A stretch of 64,000 nucleotides of DNA from JANQHS01 sp965267505. GTDB lineage: Bacteria; Bacteroidota; Bacteroidia; Cytophagales; CCMP332. The stretch spans positions 2,418,001 to 2,482,000 of the forward strand of contig OZ254081.1 of assembly GCA_965267505.1 (NCBI GenBank), written 5' to 3'. The notes below the pieces were generated by a model. It was not told the DNA's origin. It worked only from the letters and a program-made list of their open reading frames with translations, and searched no databases. The first letter of the stretch is position 1. The number at the start of each line of letters is the position of its first letter. This document shows positions 56,597 to 64,000 of the stretch, piece by piece. The position numbers and the translations under genes are program-made.

Positions 56597-57511
56597 TTGA
56601 AAAAAACCTTGATAGTCATTGCTGGACCTACTGCGGTAGGAAAATCCAAGTTTGCCTTAGAACTGGCCTTGGAATTGAAATCTGAAATATTTTCAGCTGA
56701 TTCAAGGCAATTTTATAAAGGCATGTCTGTTGGGACCGCCGCACCTGAAAAAGGGGATCTGGACCTCATAAAACACCATTACATTCAGTTTAGAGATCCT
56801 GATGAACATGTAAGCGCAGGACAATTTGAAAGCATGGCTATTGAAGACCTGGGAGAGGCCTTCATCAGAAATCCAGTACAGATACTCGTCGGGGGCTCCG
56901 GACTCTTTCTTGATGCCGTTATGTTTGGGTTTCATGAACTTCCCCAGTCAAATGAGGAGCTTAGACATAAAATTGAGGAAACCTTTGAAACCAAGGGAAT
57001 TGAGTTTTTACAAAGAGAGTTAAAGGACAAGGACCCCGAATTCTACCAACAAGTTGATATACAAAATCCAAGGAGGTTGATCAGGGCACTGGAGGTCATG
57101 AAGATTACAGGACAGACCATCAGCTCCATTCGGAGTGAAAAGAAGGAGGTTCGCCGAAATTTTCGAACCTTGCTTATTTGTCTAAATTGCGAGCGCAGCA
57201 AATTGAACCGTAGAATTGAAACAAGGGTGGACGAGATGGTAAAAAGTGGATTGGTCGAAGAAACACGTGCCTTGCTGAAATTCCGGGAATCTACCTCGAT
57301 GAATACCCTGGGTTATAAAGAGATCATAGAATTTCTTGACGGGAAGATCAGCCTTGAACAAGCGGTAGAGGATATAAAGTCCAATACAAGAAAATTTGCA
57401 AAAAAGCAGCTTACTTGGTTCAAAAGGTATCCGGAGGCACATTGGTTTGATATCCAGGAAATCGAAGAAGCAAAGCGATTTGTTTTTCAAACACTGGGAG
57501 GGAAGGAATGA
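56597..57511 (+). CDS. miaA: tRNA dimethylallyltransferase MiaA
   Basis: 304 residues. The P-loop GPTAVGKSK is at residues 10-18, SADSRQFYKGMSVGTAAP follows at about 34-51, and LVGGSGLFLDAV near 96-107 is the substrate-channel signature. It transfers a dimethylallyl group to N6 of adenosine 37 in tRNAs reading UNN codons. The start is a TTG at 56597; no ATG lies upstream in frame, and the family's N-terminal motif begins right after it. The stop overlaps the Rieske gene start by 4 bp. Confidence 0.95.
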   Translation: MKKTLIVIAGPTAVGKSKFALELALELKSEIFSADSRQFYKGMSVGTAAPEKGDLDLIKHHYIQFRDPDEHVSAGQFESMAIEDLGEAFIRNPVQILVGGSGLFLDAVMFGFHELPQSNEELRHKIEETFETKGIEFLQRELKDKDPEFYQQVDIQNPRRLIRALEVMKITGQTISSIRSEKKEVRRNFRTLLICLNCERSKLNRRIETRVDEMVKSGLVEETRALLKFRESTSMNTLGYKEIIEFLDGKISLEQAVEDIKSNTRKFAKKQLTWFKRYPEAHWFDIQEIEEAKRFVFQTLGGKE

Positions 57512-57837
57512 GCTGGATTAAAGTATTTAAGGATTTGTTGTCTGCAGAACAGGCCCTCGAGTTGAAAATTCCCAGGTCATTAAAATACAAGGATCACAGG
57601 CTTTGTATAGTACGGACTAAGGAGGGGATCTTTGCTTTTCACAATGAATGCCCCCATAAACGAGTTCCCCTTTCAGATGGTTACTGTCCGACTGACAAGA
57701 GTATAGTCTGTCAACTCCATTCTTATGTTTTTGACCTTAAGACGGGCGAAGAGCTTGGGGCCAAATGTGGGGGGTTAAGGATCTTCCGGGTTCGCTCAGA
57801 GGAAGATGGTGTATTCATTCAATTTCCAGGCTCATGA
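57508..57837 (+). CDS. Rieske [2Fe-2S] domain protein
   Basis: 109 residues, one Rieske domain. Ligands are Cys48 and His50 (ECPHKRVPL) and Cys68 and His71 (VCQLHSYVFDL), giving the C-x-H...C-x2-H pattern. With no transmembrane helix it resembles the small ferredoxin-like subunits (NirD or dioxygenase ferredoxin type) rather than bc1 complex subunits. Its redox partner is not evident; the genes on either side (miaA and an acyltransferase, both overlapping by 4 bp) do not suggest one. Confidence 0.9.
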   Translation: MSWIKVFKDLLSAEQALELKIPRSLKYKDHRLCIVRTKEGIFAFHNECPHKRVPLSDGYCPTDKSIVCQLHSYVFDLKTGEELGAKCGGLRIFRVRSEEDGVFIQFPGS

Positions 57838-58577
57838 AGATAAGAGATGCTTTTGGGAATCTTTATTTATTCAAGGGCTTGTTGGTATTGCTGTTTGGAT
57901 CCTATAGCTGGTACATTTTCAATCGGAGGCATAAATTGAAGTTCTCGGGCCTTGAGTATTTAAAGAAGCTTCCCAAAACCGATGTTCTTTTTGTCTCTAA
58001 TCATCAAACCTATTTCGCCGATGTTACTGCAATCAACCATGGTTTTCATCTTTCCAGCAGAAATAGAAAAAACCCGGTTTCAGACCCATTCTATTTGTTC
58101 CCCCCCTTTGTGAGAAGCTATTATGTAGCTGCAAAGGAAACCATGAAAAAAGGAGGCATACTGCCTTTTTTATTCTCCTATGCAGGAGCTATCCTGGTTC
58201 AAAGAACCTGGAGGGAAAAAGGAAAAGAGATCTCCCGCCCTTTTGATCCTAAGGATCAGAATAAAATACTTAAAGCATTAACACAGGGTTGGGTTGTTAC
58301 CTTCCCACAGGGCACCACCAAGCCCTTTGCTCCGCCAAGAAAAGGAACGGCCAAGATCATACAAACAGTGGACCCATTGGTAGTCCCGGTAAATATTGAT
58401 GGGTTCAGAAAGGGATTTGAGAAAAAGGGACTATGGGTAAAAAAGGCGGGACAGACTCTTAATATTCAATTCAAAGAGCCCAGAAAATATACCGGAAGGA
58501 ATACCGATGATATCCTTGAGGACATAATGAGGTCAATTGGTCAGTATTCCTCTTCGACCAATCTGGTCAATTCATAA
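57834..58577 (+). CDS. Divergent PlsC-type acyltransferase family protein
   Basis: 247 residues from the ATG at 57834, chosen because it makes an ATGA overlap with the Rieske gene and gives a proper membrane-associated N-terminus; the frame is open 23 codons further upstream. The motif I region reads NHQTYFAD, so His57 and Asp63 are separated by five residues instead of four. Motif III reads FPQGTT instead of FPEGT. The remaining fold, including the VVPVNIDG segment, fits the lysophospholipid acyltransferase superfamily. The changes suggest a subfamily with a different substrate from the canonical PlsC at 16033. The end overlaps the convergent nitroreductase by 11 bp. Confidence 0.83.
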   Translation: MKIRDAFGNLYLFKGLLVLLFGSYSWYIFNRRHKLKFSGLEYLKKLPKTDVLFVSNHQTYFADVTAINHGFHLSSRNRKNPVSDPFYLFPPFVRSYYVAAKETMKKGGILPFLFSYAGAILVQRTWREKGKEISRPFDPKDQNKILKALTQGWVVTFPQGTTKPFAPPRKGTAKIIQTVDPLVVPVNIDGFRKGFEKKGLWVKKAGQTLNIQFKEPRKYTGRNTDDILEDIMRSIGQYSSSTNLVNS

Positions 58578-59157
58578 TCCATTTGGTTTTCTCTGAAACG
58601 GGTATTCTTCTTGAATTTATTTCATATTCTTTCTGGGGTATTCCCAGATAAAAGAATCCCATGAATTCATCTTTTTCTTCCAACTTGAAGAAGGCCTTGG
58701 TTTCCGGAAAATAGGTAACCCCTCCGGTTCCCCAATAAGCACCTAAGCCATAGGCATGAGCGGTCAGATACATGTTCTGAACCGCGCAGGCCACAGCAGA
58801 GATCTCTTCAATTACAGGCAACCTTTCTTGCGGATCTTTTATCATTGCTACTGCGATGATATGAGAGGCCATCAAGGGTTTTTCTTTCATGGATTTGTAT
58901 TTCTCTTCCTTGAAAGTTCCTTTTTCCATAGTTTTTTGTTTGTACAATTCGCTCTGAAATTCCGCCAGCTTCTTTCGACCATCTCCCTTGAAAACTGTGA
59001 ATTGCCAGGGCTGAGTCAGTTTATGTGTAGGTGCCCAGGAAGCGTTTTCCAGGATCTTTTCAATCACAGCATTATCGATCTCCTGATCCGAGTATTGCTT
59101 GGGGTAAAGGCTTCTTCTATTCCTGATGATGTCGTTTAAAATTTCCTGCTTTTCCAT
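58567..59157 (-). CDS. Nitroreductase family protein
   Basis: 196 residues. Conserved blocks of the FMN-dependent nitroreductase fold are present: IIRNRRSLYPKQYSD near the N-terminus (FMN phosphate contacts), ENASWAPTHKLTQPWQFTVF (about 34-53), and AYGLGAYWGTGG with FFYLGIPQ in the C-terminal half. These oxidoreductases use NAD(P)H to reduce nitro compounds, quinones or related acceptors, usually as dimers. It is a monocistronic gene, convergent with the acyltransferase (11 bp overlap) and divergent from the BatA-domain gene. Confidence 0.9.
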   Translation of the reverse strand: MEKQEILNDIIRNRRSLYPKQYSDQEIDNAVIEKILENASWAPTHKLTQPWQFTVFKGDGRKKLAEFQSELYKQKTMEKGTFKEEKYKSMKEKPLMASHIIAVAMIKDPQERLPVIEEISAVACAVQNMYLTAHAYGLGAYWGTGGVTYFPETKAFFKLEEKDEFMGFFYLGIPQKEYEINSRRIPVSEKTKWIMN

Positions 59158-59233
59158 TTTATTCCTAAAAGTTTAAAATCACCTGCTCACATTTTCGTTT
59201 ATCGATTCAATCGGATTAATTTCACCCCCAATT

Positions 59234-59238
59234 GGAGG
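59234..59238 (+). promoter_or_regulatory. Shine-Dalgarno-like GGAGG before the BatA-domain gene
   Basis: GGAGG lies 4 bases before the ATG at 59243. Bacteroidota genes rarely use such sites, so it stands out, but it may be chance. Confidence 0.35.
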
Positions 59239-59242
59239 ATAA

Positions 59243-61261
59243 ATGCAGTTCTTAAATCCTGCCTTTTTCTGGGCTTTTTCTCTTATTGCTATTCCGATAG
59301 CGATCCACTTCTTCAATTTTCAACGATTGAAGAGGGTTTCCTTCACCAATGTCAGGTGGTTGGAAGAAGTCAAGCAAAGTTCGCAAAAATCGAAAAGCCT
59401 TAAACATCTTTTGATCCTCCTTTCAAGGATTTTGGCTTTGATCTTTTTGGTTTTGGCTTTTTGCCAACCATTGATCCCGCCGGATCAGTCAATTGCTTCA
59501 TCAGAAGATCTGACCAAGGTTTTTGTTTTCGACAATTCATATTCAATGGATATTGAAAATGGGAGGGAGTCGAATCTTGATCTGGCGAAGGACCACATTC
59601 TTGAAGTCCTGGGAAAAAGCGACTTTGGCTATGGTGAAATGTTTCTGGTTGAAGGGGGGTTCCTGCCTAAAGATGATTTTCCCTACCAAAAAGAAGCTTT
59701 GGTCAATCGCTTGGTAGAATTGGATCTTTCCCTTTCCTCACCAAATTCTTCGAACCTTTTGAGTAAAGCTCAAAGCAGGGGTGATTTAAAAGAAGCCAAG
59801 CAGATTTGGTTTATTTCAGACTTTCAAAGAAGCCTAGGTGTTGAGGAAAGTATTTCAAGTCTCGACTCAAACTCATCCTATATCTTTCTACCTATTCAAC
59901 CTCAAACACGTCTTAATTTTTTCGTTGATACGCTTTTCCTTGAGAAGCCCTTTATTGAATTAGGAAACTCCTTTAAGGTGAAAGGTTTGCTAAAAGGGTC
60001 TGGCGATGTCATTGGTTCAGAAGTTAACCTAAGACTATTGGTAAATGAAAATCAAAGGGCTTCAAAAACAATTCTGTTTGAAAGTGATGGACCCTATGAT
60101 TTTGAATTTGAATTAAGTTTTGAAAGACCTGGTCCTCATAGGTGTAAGATCGTTTTAGATGATCCCGAGGTCTCTATTGATAACGAATTCAATTTTGTGC
60201 TCAATCCCATTTCTGATATCAATGTCCTTCAATTAGGGACGAGGGAAAATCAATACCTATCGGCCCTTTTTTCCTCAGAAGGAAGCTTTTCACATAGTTT
60301 CTCACCGCTATCTGCGCCGGAATTGCAAAAGCTGGAATCTTCAGACCTGGTATTTATTGAGGATGGACTATCAATAAATAATATCCCCTTGAATTCAATT
60401 CAGGAGTTTGTGGAGTCTGGTGGACATTTGGTCTTGGTTCCGGGGCAAGATTCCTTAAGCAATGGGTTTCGGAATGTCCTTCAAAAATTTGGAATCAGAC
60501 AAACCAGAGTTTCTTCTTTCGAATCCGAAAGGCTTTCCCCGATAGAAATGGAGGATCCTTTTTTCGAAGGGGTCTTTGAAGACGATAATGAGCGTATGGA
60601 TCTGCCTGAAATTCAGGTGGTTGGAAGATATACGGGCTGGCAGAGGTCTTTGTTAAAACAGAGAGATGGAGATCAGGTTCTTTGTTTTTCCAATTGGGGG
60701 CAGGGCAGGGTATACTTTTTTGGGTCTCCTTTAGATGATGCCTACGGAAATTTTGTAAAGCATTCATTATTTGTTCCTGTCATTTTTAGAATGGGAGCTT
60801 TCAGCCAGGGAACAAAGAATTCAAGCCTTTTCAGAAGGTTTGATGATAAGTCCTTTAGTATGGGACTGCCTGGGGTAAAAGGAAATCAACTTCTAAAATT
60901 AAAGGGGGAGGGAACCACAATCATACCGGACCAAAGAAGGCAGGGAAGATCAGTTTTCTTTAACCTGGAGGAATCTATTCTAAGTCCTGGATTCTACGAA
61001 TTGATACAGGAAGACAGCATCCTTGGGCTTTTAGCATTAAACCCCTCTCAAAAGGAATCAGATCTTGATTATTTGAGTTTAGAAGAGATCAAGAGCATGG
61101 AATCAAATGCCTCTAATATTCGTGTTTTTGATTCGGAAGACCCGAAAGAGTTGGCCAAGGATTATTCCTCAACTTATGTAGGGAAACCGCTTTGGAAATA
61201 TTGCCTTATTTTTGCCTTGCTATTTCTAATACTTGAAGCAATTTTTATTAGAATTCTATAA
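59243..61261 (+). CDS. BatA-domain membrane protein
   Basis: 672 residues. The N-terminal BatA/aerotolerance-type region starts MQFLNPAFFWAFSLIAIPI and has two membrane spans (about 7-25 and 54-77). A VWA-like domain follows with a MIDAS-type motif VFDNSYSM near residue 95. The long middle is extracytoplasmic beta-rich sequence with a ThuA/glutamine-amidotransferase-like element around ESGGHLVLVPGQD. A final span (about 651-670) ends the protein. Such proteins are frequent in Bacteroidota and of unclear role, probably envelope related. The stop abuts the next gene's ATG directly, indicating coupling. Confidence 0.82.
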   Translation: MQFLNPAFFWAFSLIAIPIAIHFFNFQRLKRVSFTNVRWLEEVKQSSQKSKSLKHLLILLSRILALIFLVLAFCQPLIPPDQSIASSEDLTKVFVFDNSYSMDIENGRESNLDLAKDHILEVLGKSDFGYGEMFLVEGGFLPKDDFPYQKEALVNRLVELDLSLSSPNSSNLLSKAQSRGDLKEAKQIWFISDFQRSLGVEESISSLDSNSSYIFLPIQPQTRLNFFVDTLFLEKPFIELGNSFKVKGLLKGSGDVIGSEVNLRLLVNENQRASKTILFESDGPYDFEFELSFERPGPHRCKIVLDDPEVSIDNEFNFVLNPISDINVLQLGTRENQYLSALFSSEGSFSHSFSPLSAPELQKLESSDLVFIEDGLSINNIPLNSIQEFVESGGHLVLVPGQDSLSNGFRNVLQKFGIRQTRVSSFESERLSPIEMEDPFFEGVFEDDNERMDLPEIQVVGRYTGWQRSLLKQRDGDQVLCFSNWGQGRVYFFGSPLDDAYGNFVKHSLFVPVIFRMGAFSQGTKNSSLFRRFDDKSFSMGLPGVKGNQLLKLKGEGTTIIPDQRRQGRSVFFNLEESILSPGFYELIQEDSILGLLALNPSQKESDLDYLSLEEIKSMESNASNIRVFDSEDPKELAKDYSSTYVGKPLWKYCLIFALLFLILEAIFIRIL

Positions 61262-62524
61262 ATGGCTTTAACCCTTAAGGAGGCTCTCGTTTTGGATCCC
61301 AGGTCCAAGTTCAATCAAAAGAGGGTCGATATTATCATTGAAAGGGGTTCAATTACCAAGATCTCAAAGCAATTAAGACCAAAAGGCAAGATCGTTGATC
61401 CAAAAAACCTATGTGTCAGCCCGGGTTGGATCGATCTGGGCACTGTTGTCTCTGACCCTGGTTTTGAGTTCAAGGAAGTTCTTTCCCAAACTCTGGATTC
61501 TGCATCCAGGGGAGGATTTACCGGATTGGTTCCCTTGCCAAAAACCAATCCTGTCCACCAGAATAAAGAGCAGGTTGAGAATCTTATCAACAAGGGGTCT
61601 GCAAAGGGGATCGACCTTTATCCCATAGCCTCTCTTAGCAAGGACAATAAGGGAGAGCAACTGAATGATCTAAAGGACCTTATTTCCGGAGGGGCAATTG
61701 GCTTCAGCGACGAAAGCTTTTCAGATAACCCAGAGATTCTTTCGCATGCTTTAAGATACCTCGGCGACGGAAATGGCCTGGTTGTTTCCCTGGCAAGAGA
61801 TCTGGATCTAAGTGACCAAGCCCAGTTAAATGAAGGGAAGATGAGCACCCAATTAGGATTAAAGGGCTTTCCTCCGGAAGCAGAAGTGATTCGTGTCTCC
61901 AGAGACCTTGAGCTGTTAAGACTTAATGGAGGGAGGATCCATTTTCATAAGGTTTCATCGACCGAAGCTTTAAAACTCATCAAAAAGGCAAAAACCGAAG
62001 GCTTGAATGTCAGCTGTGATGTGCCATCCTATATTTTCTCTTTGGATGAGGAGATACTTGTGGATTACAATGCCAGGTTCAAATTGGATCCTCCGTTAAA
62101 ATCTAAAAAAGAAATCACCGGCCTGATACGATTCCTTGAAAATGGAACCATTGATGCTATTTCAAGTGGACATTCTCCTCAGGATATCGAATCAAAGGAT
62201 CTGGAGTTTGACCTTGCTGATTTTGGGGGTAATACCTTGGAAAGTTCTTTTGCTTCATTTTGGAGCAGCCTTTCAGAAGATCTAAAGAAGCCAATGATAG
62301 CTGAGCTGTTTTCTTTAGGGCCTGCCAGGATCTTAGGATTGGCCAAACCCAAGATTGAAGAGGGATCTGACCTTGATATCAGCCTATTCCAATTAAATAC
62401 AAATTGGGATTATGACGCTGATCGGGAATCTCGGCATTCTGATCCTTTTGATAAGACCAGGTTTTCTGCTCGGGTGATCGGAACCTTGAAAGGCAGCAAT
62501 CAGAAAATATTCCAGTTTAAGTGA
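61262..62524 (+). CDS. Dihydroorotase-like amidohydrolase lacking the metal site
   Basis: 420 residues, clearly of the dihydroorotase/PyrC cyclic amidohydrolase family by length and by SPGWIDLG, DPGFEFKEVLSQTLDSASRG, GGFTGLVPLPKTNP and IHFHKVSST. The metal and substrate residues are changed, though. The usual DxHxHxR reads Asp58-Leu-Gly60-Thr-Val62-Val-Ser64, losing both metal His and the carboxylate-binding Arg. The catalytic TDHAPH-type loop reads SSGHSPQ, losing the Asp. It is therefore probably a non-catalytic pseudo-dihydroorotase, comparable in concept to the inactive PyrC' that scaffolds aspartate transcarbamoylase in some bacteria. No pyrB is adjacent. It starts on the base after the BatA-domain stop. 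Confidence 0.85.
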   Translation: MALTLKEALVLDPRSKFNQKRVDIIIERGSITKISKQLRPKGKIVDPKNLCVSPGWIDLGTVVSDPGFEFKEVLSQTLDSASRGGFTGLVPLPKTNPVHQNKEQVENLINKGSAKGIDLYPIASLSKDNKGEQLNDLKDLISGGAIGFSDESFSDNPEILSHALRYLGDGNGLVVSLARDLDLSDQAQLNEGKMSTQLGLKGFPPEAEVIRVSRDLELLRLNGGRIHFHKVSSTEALKLIKKAKTEGLNVSCDVPSYIFSLDEEILVDYNARFKLDPPLKSKKEITGLIRFLENGTIDAISSGHSPQDIESKDLEFDLADFGGNTLESSFASFWSSLSEDLKKPMIAELFSLGPARILGLAKPKIEEGSDLDISLFQLNTNWDYDADRESRHSDPFDKTRFSARVIGTLKGSNQKIFQFK

Positions 62525-63075
62525 ACAGAAGGCTAATCAGCTACATTCTTGTAGCTTCCCTTTCAGGTACGGGGTTTTATCTATTCCTTTTTTTTCTTCC
62601 TCTCCTTTTTGGAAATAACCCTCTTCTGGAAGATAGTTTTTTGCAAATCTTTCCGGGCACCTTGCTATTATCAGGGGGAGGTATTGCCGTTTTTCATTTT
62701 AGAACCCATGGAGGAACAAAATTCCTTGAGAAGACAATCTTTGCTTTTGGAATGATCATCATTTCAAGCCTTAGCTATGCCTTGATTCTTGCAGTGATTC
62801 TTGATAACAACAAGGGTCTCGTTGAGGAATATTTTGAGGCTGGTCTGAAAGCCCTGGAGGAAAACCCGGATACTTACATCAACTACTCGAATGAGAAGTC
62901 TTATCAGGATGCCTTGGAAAAGCAAAGAATGCCTTCGGCAAAAGTGGTTGTCCTTAACGACTTTATTATCAAAAATGTAGCTGGAGCTTTCTTCAACATT
63001 CTTTTTCTTCTTTTATTTTTTACCCTGCCTAACTACTTTAGGAGGCCCAAATTGCAGGAAAATGGAAAAACTTAG
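62521..63075 (+). CDS. DUF4199-like membrane protein
   Basis: 184 residues with about four membrane spans (about 6-28, 42-58, 69-92 and 145-168) and a soluble stretch between the third and fourth (about 93-140, rich in Glu, Lys and Asn). The start is a GTG whose TGA-overlap (GTGA) with the previous stop supports it. It fits the DUF4199 family common in Bacteroidota, of unknown function. It overlaps the next, shorter DUF4199 gene by 14 bp. Confidence 0.7.
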   Translation: MNRRLISYILVASLSGTGFYLFLFFLPLLFGNNPLLEDSFLQIFPGTLLLSGGGIAVFHFRTHGGTKFLEKTIFAFGMIIISSLSYALILAVILDNNKGLVEEYFEAGLKALEENPDTYINYSNEKSYQDALEKQRMPSAKVVVLNDFIIKNVAGAFFNILFLLLFFTLPNYFRRPKLQENGKT

Positions 63076-63574
63076 CATTAAAGATCTCGGAATAAAGTGG
63101 GGCCTGATACTAGGCCTGATTTTGATCATTTACGGCATCATTTTGCAAATGATGGGTTTAGGTGCTGACCAGGCATTAGGGATGGTTAGCTACATCTTTG
63201 TCGCTGGAGGTTTATTTGTTGCCTACAGGGATTTTAAAGCTGCGAACAGCGGATTTATGGAATTTGGAGAAGGATTTAAAATAGGGGGAATAGCGACCGT
63301 GATTTACAGCTTGGTATCCTCGGTTTTCATGTATGTTTATATCATTATGATTGATGACTCCATGATCGAGATGATCAAGGATCAGCAATACGAAGAAATG
63401 GAAAAACAAAACCTTTCAGAAGAGCAGATAGATGCAGCCATGGAAATGGCGGGAGCGTTTATGACCCCAGAAATGATATCTATTATGGGGTTCGTATTCA
63501 CTGTTTTCTTTGGAGTAATCCTAACGCTGATTATGTCGGCAATCTTAAAAAAGAGCAAGCCTGAACTTGGATAG
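63062..63574 (+). CDS. DUF4199 family membrane protein
   Basis: 170 residues with four predicted spans (about 13-30, 38-56, 74-95 and 138-160) and the FKAANSGFMEFGEGFKIG block between spans 2 and 3, typical of DUF4199. The loop before the last span is acidic and Met-rich (EEQIDAAMEMAGAFM). Function unknown. In Bacteroidota these genes often sit upstream of a GT2 glycosyltransferase, as here. Confidence 0.85.
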   Translation: MEKLSIKDLGIKWGLILGLILIIYGIILQMMGLGADQALGMVSYIFVAGGLFVAYRDFKAANSGFMEFGEGFKIGGIATVIYSLVSSVFMYVYIIMIDDSMIEMIKDQQYEEMEKQNLSEEQIDAAMEMAGAFMTPEMISIMGFVFTVFFGVILTLIMSAILKKSKPELG

Positions 63575-63581
63575 ATATCCT

Positions 63582-64000
63582 TTGGACATTTCTGTTGTTG
63601 TTCCTCTTCTGGACGAGGAGGAAAGCCTTGGTGAATTGGTAACATGGATCAAAAAAGTCATGGATGCCAATGGGTTCAGCTATGAGGTTCTCTTAATAGA
63701 TGATGGTAGCCAGGACAGTTCCTGGAAGGTCATTCGGGATCTTGGTGCTTCCAATCCTCAGGTAAAGGGAATTCGCTTCAGAAGGAATTATGGAAAATCA
63801 GCGGCACTGGATATGGGATTTAAGGCTACCAGAGGGGAAGTGGTGATCACCATGGATGCTGACCTTCAGGATAGCCCGGATGAGATTCCGGGCCTTTATT
63901 CCATGATCAAGGAGGAAGGTTTTGATATGGTTTCCGGGTGGAAAAAGAAACGTTACGATCCCATTACCAAAACCATTCCCACCAAGTTGTTCAATAAGGT
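63582..64000 (+). CDS. Glycosyltransferase family 2 protein (partial, runs off right edge)
   Basis: About 140 residues are visible. GT-A motifs of the dolichyl/undecaprenyl-phosphate sugar transferase group are present: SVVVPLLDEEESL at the N-terminus, LLIDDGSQDSSW, RFRRNYGKSAALDMGF and MDADLQDSPDEI with the metal-binding DAD. This group makes polyprenyl-phosphate sugars or modifies surface glycans. The start is a TTG; 63582 gives M-D-I-S-V-V, which matches the usual family N-terminus, while 63567 (15 bases upstream) is an alternative overlapping the DUF4199 stop. The C-terminus, including any membrane anchor, lies beyond the window. Confidence 0.88.
   Translation, partial: MDISVVVPLLDEEESLGELVTWIKKVMDANGFSYEVLLIDDGSQDSSWKVIRDLGASNPQVKGIRFRRNYGKSAALDMGFKATRGEVVITMDADLQDSPDEIPGLYSMIKEEGFDMVSGWKKKRYDPITKTIPTKLFNK

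Overview
The window is chromosomal DNA from a member of the Bacteroidota, probably a gliding or T9SS-bearing lineage of the Flavobacteriales/Cytophagales type. The evidence is a gldC gene, proteins ending in type A and type B Type IX secretion (T9SS) sorting domains, a PorP/SprF protein, two PorE-like OmpA proteins, Bacteroidota-specific families (DUF3098, DUF4199, BatA-domain) and a few candidate promoters of the TTTG-N19-23-TAnnTTTG type. Genus cannot be assigned from the sequence. I see no IS element, integrase, CRISPR array, tRNA or rRNA, and no stretch over 300 bases without a gene.

Layout. (1) 1-6649, minus strand: a tightly packed housekeeping operon read ftsX, DUF3098, uppP, truB, ribF, scoA, scoB, M48 lipoprotein peptidase, gldC, sulfotransferase (cut by the left edge). 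(2) 6717-8138, minus: an ECF sigma factor and an adjoining membrane anti-sigma-like protein, followed by a strong hairpin. (3) 8264-16761, minus: GT4 glycosyltransferase, prfB (with the programmed +1 frameshift, so the gene starts at 10474), ilvE, cobalamin adenosyltransferase, a LolD-type ABC ATPase, a large TPR membrane protein, gatC and plsC. (4) 16862-52492, plus: about 35.6 kb devoted to cell-surface proteins. Two secreted proteins are followed by one enormous adhesin gene (20014-46174, about 8,719 residues if read through), then a PorP/SprF protein and two TPR/beta-propeller/OmpA proteins, the second with three LysM domains. (5) 52555-64000: flippase-like membrane protein; a minus-strand operon (response regulator, small protein, PhnP-like hydrolase, RqcH/NFACT-like protein); miaA, Rieske and acyltransferase; nitroreductase; and a plus-strand operon of BatA-domain protein, dihydroorotase-like protein lacking its metal ligands, two DUF4199 proteins and a GT2 glycosyltransferase cut by the right edge.

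The most notable region is the surface locus. The giant adhesin carries two right-handed beta-helix blocks, an exact 7 x 267-bp array arranged AABAABA, a 12 x 270-bp array with ten near-identical copies that itself contains a duplicated three-unit block, PKD-like/SprB-like modules, two LamG domains, a PKD domain and a gliding-motility C-terminal domain. Its reading frame is broken by one extra base near 36634-36637, inside the first LamG domain. The neighbouring SprF-like and PorE-like proteins fit a dedicated secretion and anchoring module for this adhesin.
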